Below are positions 60,562 to 64,000 of a stretch of DNA of 64,000 nt, piece by piece (positions within the stretch are counted from its first letter, which is position 1; every line of letters starts with the position of its first letter). The notes beneath the pieces were generated by a model, which saw nothing but the letters and a program-made list of their open reading frames with translations, had not been told where the DNA came from and did not search any database. Source of the stretch: Tautonia sp040717455 (GTDB taxonomy: Bacteria; Planctomycetota; Planctomycetia; Isosphaerales; Isosphaeraceae); the NCBI RefSeq assembly GCF_040717455.1, contig NZ_JBFEFH010000004.1, positions 124,001 to 188,000 on the forward strand, given 5' to 3'. A program made the translations under genes and the position numbers.

Positions 60562-61104
60562 ATGACAAAGCGAGCGACCATTGAAGCGATCGCAAAGCTT
60601 TCACATTTTGACATCGATGAAGACGATGATGTTGCGATTGCGCATGACGTAATCGCGAGCTTCGGGACCGTCAGGCGCGAACGAGACGCACATGGGCGTT
60701 CTGTGCGATTCCTGCACGGCTGTCTGAGACGCTACCTGTGGGCCTGGGAGGATTTGGGGTGTGAACCACCCGGCCCGCGAGCGGCGTTCGAAGCCGTCGC
60801 GACCTGGTTGGAGACCGGCGCGTTCACCGCAGACTTCGCGGAGCGTTGCCTGCCGGTCACGCCGATTCGCGACGGACAGCCGGTCGAGGACTGCGATGAA
60901 CCGGCGTTGAGCGACCTGTCGGGGGCGTCCGCGAGGCTTGCATACTTCTGCAAGACCCGCAATCCGATGGACGCGGCGATGGTTTTGGTGGGCCTGTTCT
61001 GGGCGGACGCGGAGGGCTTGCGGGCGGACGATGGGGCAGGATTCTGCGAGTGGCTCTCGACCGAGGGTGTCCGGATCGCCTGGCCTGAAGAAAACGGGGG
61101 ATGA
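60562..61104 (+). CDS. Uncharacterised 180-aa protein
   Basis: Acidic, largely helical protein. Segments include HFDIDEDDDVAIAHDVIASFG, a Trp-rich LRRYLWAWEDLGCEPP and a C-terminal AAMVLVGLFWADAEGLRADDGAGFCEWL. Three scattered Cys do not form a metal motif. ATG 60562 is preceded by GAGGAG at 11 bases. It fits the size and composition of immunity-type proteins but no family is recognised, so the role is open. Confidence 0.6.
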   Translation: MTKRATIEAIAKLSHFDIDEDDDVAIAHDVIASFGTVRRERDAHGRSVRFLHGCLRRYLWAWEDLGCEPPGPRAAFEAVATWLETGAFTADFAERCLPVTPIRDGQPVEDCDEPALSDLSGASARLAYFCKTRNPMDAAMVLVGLFWADAEGLRADDGAGFCEWLSTEGVRIAWPEENGG

Positions 61105-61286
61105 CCACGCAGGGCCCCCGAGTGGCGGAGTCGGCCGTTTCTCATGGTGCAAGATCGCTCGTCTCGGCGGGTAGGCCGGGTGTGTAACGACAGCGGTTCT
61201 ACCGATCTGTCCGGACGCAGGCCGTGGTGGGGATGGAACCCTGCCACCCCGCCTCGGCCCGGCGGCAGGAGTGAGAGGAGTGTGAG

Positions 61287-62120
61287 ATGGAGAGAGATGT
61301 GCACATTATTGACTTCTTCCCCCACACCTTCGCCTGCGACTGCGGACGGCCGCGTCTCGTGCAGTGGAGCGATCGGGGGAAGGTCGTCGCCTGTTTGACG
61401 TGCGGGCAAGAACACGGGCCGTTCGAGTTGCGTGGACGGACGAAGGCGGATCGTGGGCATCCCGTCGCCGTTCAGGAGGGAAAGGGTGCGGGACAGATCG
61501 CGGGAGGGGCGGAAACGACCGGAGCGGCGGGGGCTGCCCTGAGTTCGAACGGGGAGGGGGAGGGAGGATCGGGATCGAGCGAGGTGGATAGGACTGCTGG
61601 CGTCAAGATTCTCCTGGGTGTTGTGATCAGCATCTCGCTCGCGCTGGGGACGGCGATCCTGGTGGCTTATGATGTCTCGTTGCTGGGTGCGCTGCTCGGG
61701 ATGGGGGTGTTCCTGGTCGTCGGGACGCTGGCGGGGGCGCTTCTCCTGCGGGCGGCGATCGGCGCGTACAACGCAATGATCGCCTGCCACGACCCGGAAG
61801 TGACGGTGCCGGAGCCGGGGATCGGGAAGGCGATGACGATCACCTTCGTCGCGACGCTCGTCAACCTCTTCGCCGGGCTCGTCCTGGGCGTCCTCGGCGG
61901 CGGTCTGGCCGGGCCGGAGGAGGTCCGCGCCGAGAGGGGGGGGGATGTGATTGCACAATTCCTCGCCCTGCCGGTCGGCCTGTTCGTCATGGCGAGCCTG
62001 CTCGCGCTGCTCTTGCCGACGACGTTCGCGCGGGCGTTCTGGGTGACGATGTGCTATCTGTCGATCGCGCTGGTCATCGGGGGGACGATCACCGCGGTCA
62101 TCCTCCTTGTGGTCCCATGA
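61287..62120 (+). CDS. Zinc-ribbon membrane protein
   Basis: 277-aa membrane protein. A short N-terminal zinc ribbon has Cys17-x-Cys19 and Cys36-x2-Cys39 (ACDCGR, ACLTCGQ). A flexible Gly/Ser/Glu linker (70-103) leads to about five hydrophobic helices (near 105-127, 130-152, 180-205, 225-248 and 252-276). AGGAG lies 6 bases before ATG 61287, an excellent site. It precedes another small membrane gene by 128 bases. Redox sensing or metal-dependent assembly is possible; no family recognised. Confidence 0.72.
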   Translation: MERDVHIIDFFPHTFACDCGRPRLVQWSDRGKVVACLTCGQEHGPFELRGRTKADRGHPVAVQEGKGAGQIAGGAETTGAAGAALSSNGEGEGGSGSSEVDRTAGVKILLGVVISISLALGTAILVAYDVSLLGALLGMGVFLVVGTLAGALLLRAAIGAYNAMIACHDPEVTVPEPGIGKAMTITFVATLVNLFAGLVLGVLGGGLAGPEEVRAERGGDVIAQFLALPVGLFVMASLLALLLPTTFARAFWVTMCYLSIALVIGGTITAVILLVVP

Positions 62121-62248
62121 TTCTTGCGATTCAAGCATGAGTGTGGTAGCGTACGGCGGGGATCGTCCCGACTGTGACATTGTGGCGGGCGACCCGAGAA
62201 TGGGTCCGACGCCTTCCGGGAATCAGGATTGAATTTGCCGAGGACGCG

Positions 62249-62581
62249 ATGGTGATCTGGAGTGGTTGGGGGTTCCTGGTGGGGGTGATCACGTTCGGGT
62301 GCCTGATCGCGACCGAATTTTTGGTGGAGGAAGTCTACCAGGATGAGCAATTCTATCAGGCGAACGGGTGGCCGAAGCTGGCGGGGTTCCTGGCCTCGGC
62401 GGTGATCGTCGGGGTGGTGGGGCGATGGATCGGGAGGAAGCAGGGGAGGGTGCTGATCGACCCGGAGACGGGCGAAGAGGTGAGGGTCGGCGGGAACAAC
62501 ACGTTCTTCTTCATTCCGATGGAGAAATGGGCGCCCATCCTGCTGGTGCTCGGCGTGATCTTCCTGTTCGTGACCGATTGA
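62249..62581 (+). CDS. Small three-helix membrane protein
   Basis: 110-aa protein with hydrophobic helices at about 5-24, 44-62 and 94-109, and a soluble loop containing LIDPETGEEVRVGGNNTFFFIPMEKW. The loop wording resembles small bacterial integral membrane proteins of unknown role. ATG 62249 follows GAGG by 5 bases, making it more likely than the GTG at 62174. Possibly cotranscribed with the zinc-ribbon membrane gene. It converges on argS. Confidence 0.72.
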   Translation: MVIWSGWGFLVGVITFGCLIATEFLVEEVYQDEQFYQANGWPKLAGFLASAVIVGVVGRWIGRKQGRVLIDPETGEEVRVGGNNTFFFIPMEKWAPILLVLGVIFLFVTD

Positions 62582-62637
62582 CCGGGGCCGGGTCGCGAGG
62601 GCGTCTTGCAGCCTGGGTGAGCAAGGCGTGAAAAACC

Positions 62638-62657
62638 TGCCCACGAAGACGTGGGCA
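62638..62657. terminator. Hairpin between convergent small membrane gene and argS
   Basis: TGCCCACG (62638-62645) and CGTGGGCA (62650-62657) form a perfect 8-bp stem around AAGA. It is preceded by AAAAACC and followed by TGGCACCC. It lies between convergent genes, so it may serve as a bidirectional terminator or be a dispersed repeat. Confidence 0.5.
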
Positions 62658-62680
62658 TGGCACCCGTCATTTGCAAAACC

Positions 62681-64000
62681 TCACATGCGATCGACGACGT
62701 CGATGCCGAGGACATTCAGGCCGAAGGCGAGGGTGCGGCCGGTGAGGTCGCAGAGGGCGAGCCGGCTGGAGCGGCGCTCGGGGGACTCGGCCTTGAGGAC
62801 GGGGCACTGCTCGAAGAAGGAGCTGAAGTCGTTGGCGAGGCCGAAGAGGTAGTCGGTCAGGACATTCGGCTTCAGCTCCGAGGCGGCGGTGTCGAGGGTC
62901 TCGGCCAGGCGGACGAGGGTCAGGGCGAGGGATCGCTCGGCGGGGTGGGTGAGGAGGATGGGGGGGCGGGCGGAGCGGATCGCCTCGGGGGTGGTTCCCC
63001 CTTTGCGGAAGATGGAGCGGGTGCGGGCGTAGGCATACTGCAAATACGTGGCGGTGTTGCCGGTCATGGCGACCATCTTGTCGAGGTCGAAGACGTAGTC
63101 GCTCAGGCGGTTCTGCGACAGGTCGGCATATTTGACCGCGCCGATGCCGACGACCTCGGCGACGCGGGCGCGCTCGTCGTCGGAGAGGTCGGGGCTGTTG
63201 GCGTTGACGACCTCGCGGGCCTTGGCGACGGCCTCGTCGAGCAGCGATTCGAGGCCGACGACGTCGCCGGACCGGGTCTTGAACGGGCGGCGGTCGGCGC
63301 CCAGGATCGTGCCGAAGGCGACGTGATCGAAGCGGACGTCGGCGAATCCCCAGCGTTTGGCCACGTCGAAGACCTGCTTGAAGTGGTCGGCCTGGCGGCT
63401 GTCGACGACGTAGAGCAGGCGGTCGGCGTGGAACTCGTCCTCGCAGTATTTCACCTTGGCCAGGTCGCTGGTGGCATAGGTGAAGGCGCCGTCACGTTTC
63501 TGGACGATCATCGGTGCCTTGGTGGCCTGGGTGAAGACGACGGTGGCCCCCTCGCTGGCCTCGGCGAGCCCCTTGGCCTTCAGGTCGTCGACGACGGCGG
63601 GGAGCATGGCGTCGTAGAAGCTCTCGCCGAGCTGGACATCGAAGCGGACGCCGAGGCGTTCGTAGATGCCTTCGAGGGCGCCGAGGCAGTGGGGCATGAA
63701 CTGCTCCCAGAGCCGTCGGTTCTCGGGGTCGCCGGCGTGGAGCTTCGCGGTCTCGTCGCGGGATTGCTCGACGACGGCTTTCCCCTCGGCCACGGCGGCT
63801 TCGACGTCGGGTCGGGAGAGGCCGGAATCCTCGAAGAGCTTCGCGAACAGGGCGGCGGCCTCGTCGCGTTTGCCTTCGGCTTCGAGGGAGCGGACCTTCT
63901 CCAGCTTCGGACCGTAGTCCTCGGCGACTTTCATCTTCGAGGCGGCCAGGCGGTAGAGGCGGGCCAGTTCGCCGACGGGGTCGCGGTCGTAGGAGTCGGC
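62681..64000 (-). CDS. argS: Arginine-tRNA ligase, 5' end outside window
   Basis: ArgS charges tRNA-Arg. The visible 440 codons run from the window edge to the stop at 62681. The frame continues to base 64000 (ADSYDRDPVGELARLYRLAASK), so the start lies beyond. Diagnostic blocks are FDVQLGESFYDAMLP, APMIVQKRDGAFTYATSDLA, VVDSRQADHFKQVFDVAKRWG, AFGTILGADRRPFKTRSGDVV and the DALR-like C-terminus LQYAYARTRSIFRKGG. The HIGH-like N-terminal part is outside the window. The internal Met at 63934 is not the start. Confidence 0.96.
   Translation of the reverse strand, partial: ADSYDRDPVGELARLYRLAASKMKVAEDYGPKLEKVRSLEAEGKRDEAAALFAKLFEDSGLSRPDVEAAVAEGKAVVEQSRDETAKLHAGDPENRRLWEQFMPHCLGALEGIYERLGVRFDVQLGESFYDAMLPAVVDDLKAKGLAEASEGATVVFTQATKAPMIVQKRDGAFTYATSDLAKVKYCEDEFHADRLLYVVDSRQADHFKQVFDVAKRWGFADVRFDHVAFGTILGADRRPFKTRSGDVVGLESLLDEAVAKAREVVNANSPDLSDDERARVAEVVGIGAVKYADLSQNRLSDYVFDLDKMVAMTGNTATYLQYAYARTRSIFRKGGTTPEAIRSARPPILLTHPAERSLALTLVRLAETLDTAASELKPNVLTDYLFGLANDFSSFFEQCPVLKAESPERRSSRLALCDLTGRTLAFGLNVLGIDVVDRM

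Overview
This is a G+C-rich chromosomal segment (a counted core stretch, 17281-17340, is 45/60 G+C) from a planctomycete, most likely of the Isosphaeraceae type. The indicators are family-level: a PSCyt1/DUF1549 cytochrome, a DUF1559 pilin-like protein, two CRTAC1/ASPIC-UnbV propeller proteins, a Cys-type sulfatase, a WD40-tailed Ser/Thr kinase, a DUF255 thioredoxin protein, and many secreted planctomycete-type proteins of unknown function. The species assignment is inference. No rRNA or CRISPR array was seen.

Layout. 1-9394: a partial PSCyt1/DUF1549 gene, an aldo/keto reductase, then two FG-GAP/ASPIC proteins flanking a DUF1559 pilin-like gene and a small lipoprotein. 9566-11139: a small AT-richer islet between a full tRNA-Ala(CGC) gene and a 46-bp duplicate of its 3' part. 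It carries four tightly spaced small genes, including a HEPN-motif protein and an HTH protein, but no integrase. 11453-33000: secreted beta-propeller and CARDB/DUF11-type proteins, a DUF255-DsbD fusion, truB, hflX, a large BNR/VPS10-like protein with an embedded PDZ domain, a HlyIII-family protein, an AbgT transporter and a protein ending in a DUF59 domain. 33000-47100: an amidohydrolase, tRNA-Gln(CTG) with a strong terminator, the WD40 kinase, a sulfatase, a SprT-like metalloprotease, an RRM protein, a tandem Usp protein, a Nudix hydrolase, sucD-sucC and a YacP-like NYN protein. 47157-54453: a STAS-FHA-STAS protein, the pyrimidine cluster pyrR-pyrB-pyrC (all minus strand) with a structured leader, a neutral-ceramidase-like protein and rpsN. 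54862-62600: an accessory stretch of small uncharacterised genes, several membrane or zinc-ribbon proteins, and at least three diverged copies of a hairpin-ended repeat. 62681-64000: partial argS.

How the genes work together. pyrR-pyrB-pyrC encode the UMP-responsive regulator and steps 2 and 3 of UMP synthesis. sucC-sucD make succinyl-CoA synthetase, probably cotranscribed with the Nudix gene. The DUF1559/lipoprotein/CRTAC1 trio looks like one surface or secretion-related unit. The most unusual candidate system is the tRNA-Ala islet: small coiled protein, HEPN-type candidate RNase, small acidic protein and HTH protein, with a perfect 17-bp palindrome upstream of the last two. It has the form of a mobile toxin-antitoxin or defence cassette, but that function is inferred only from motif and architecture.
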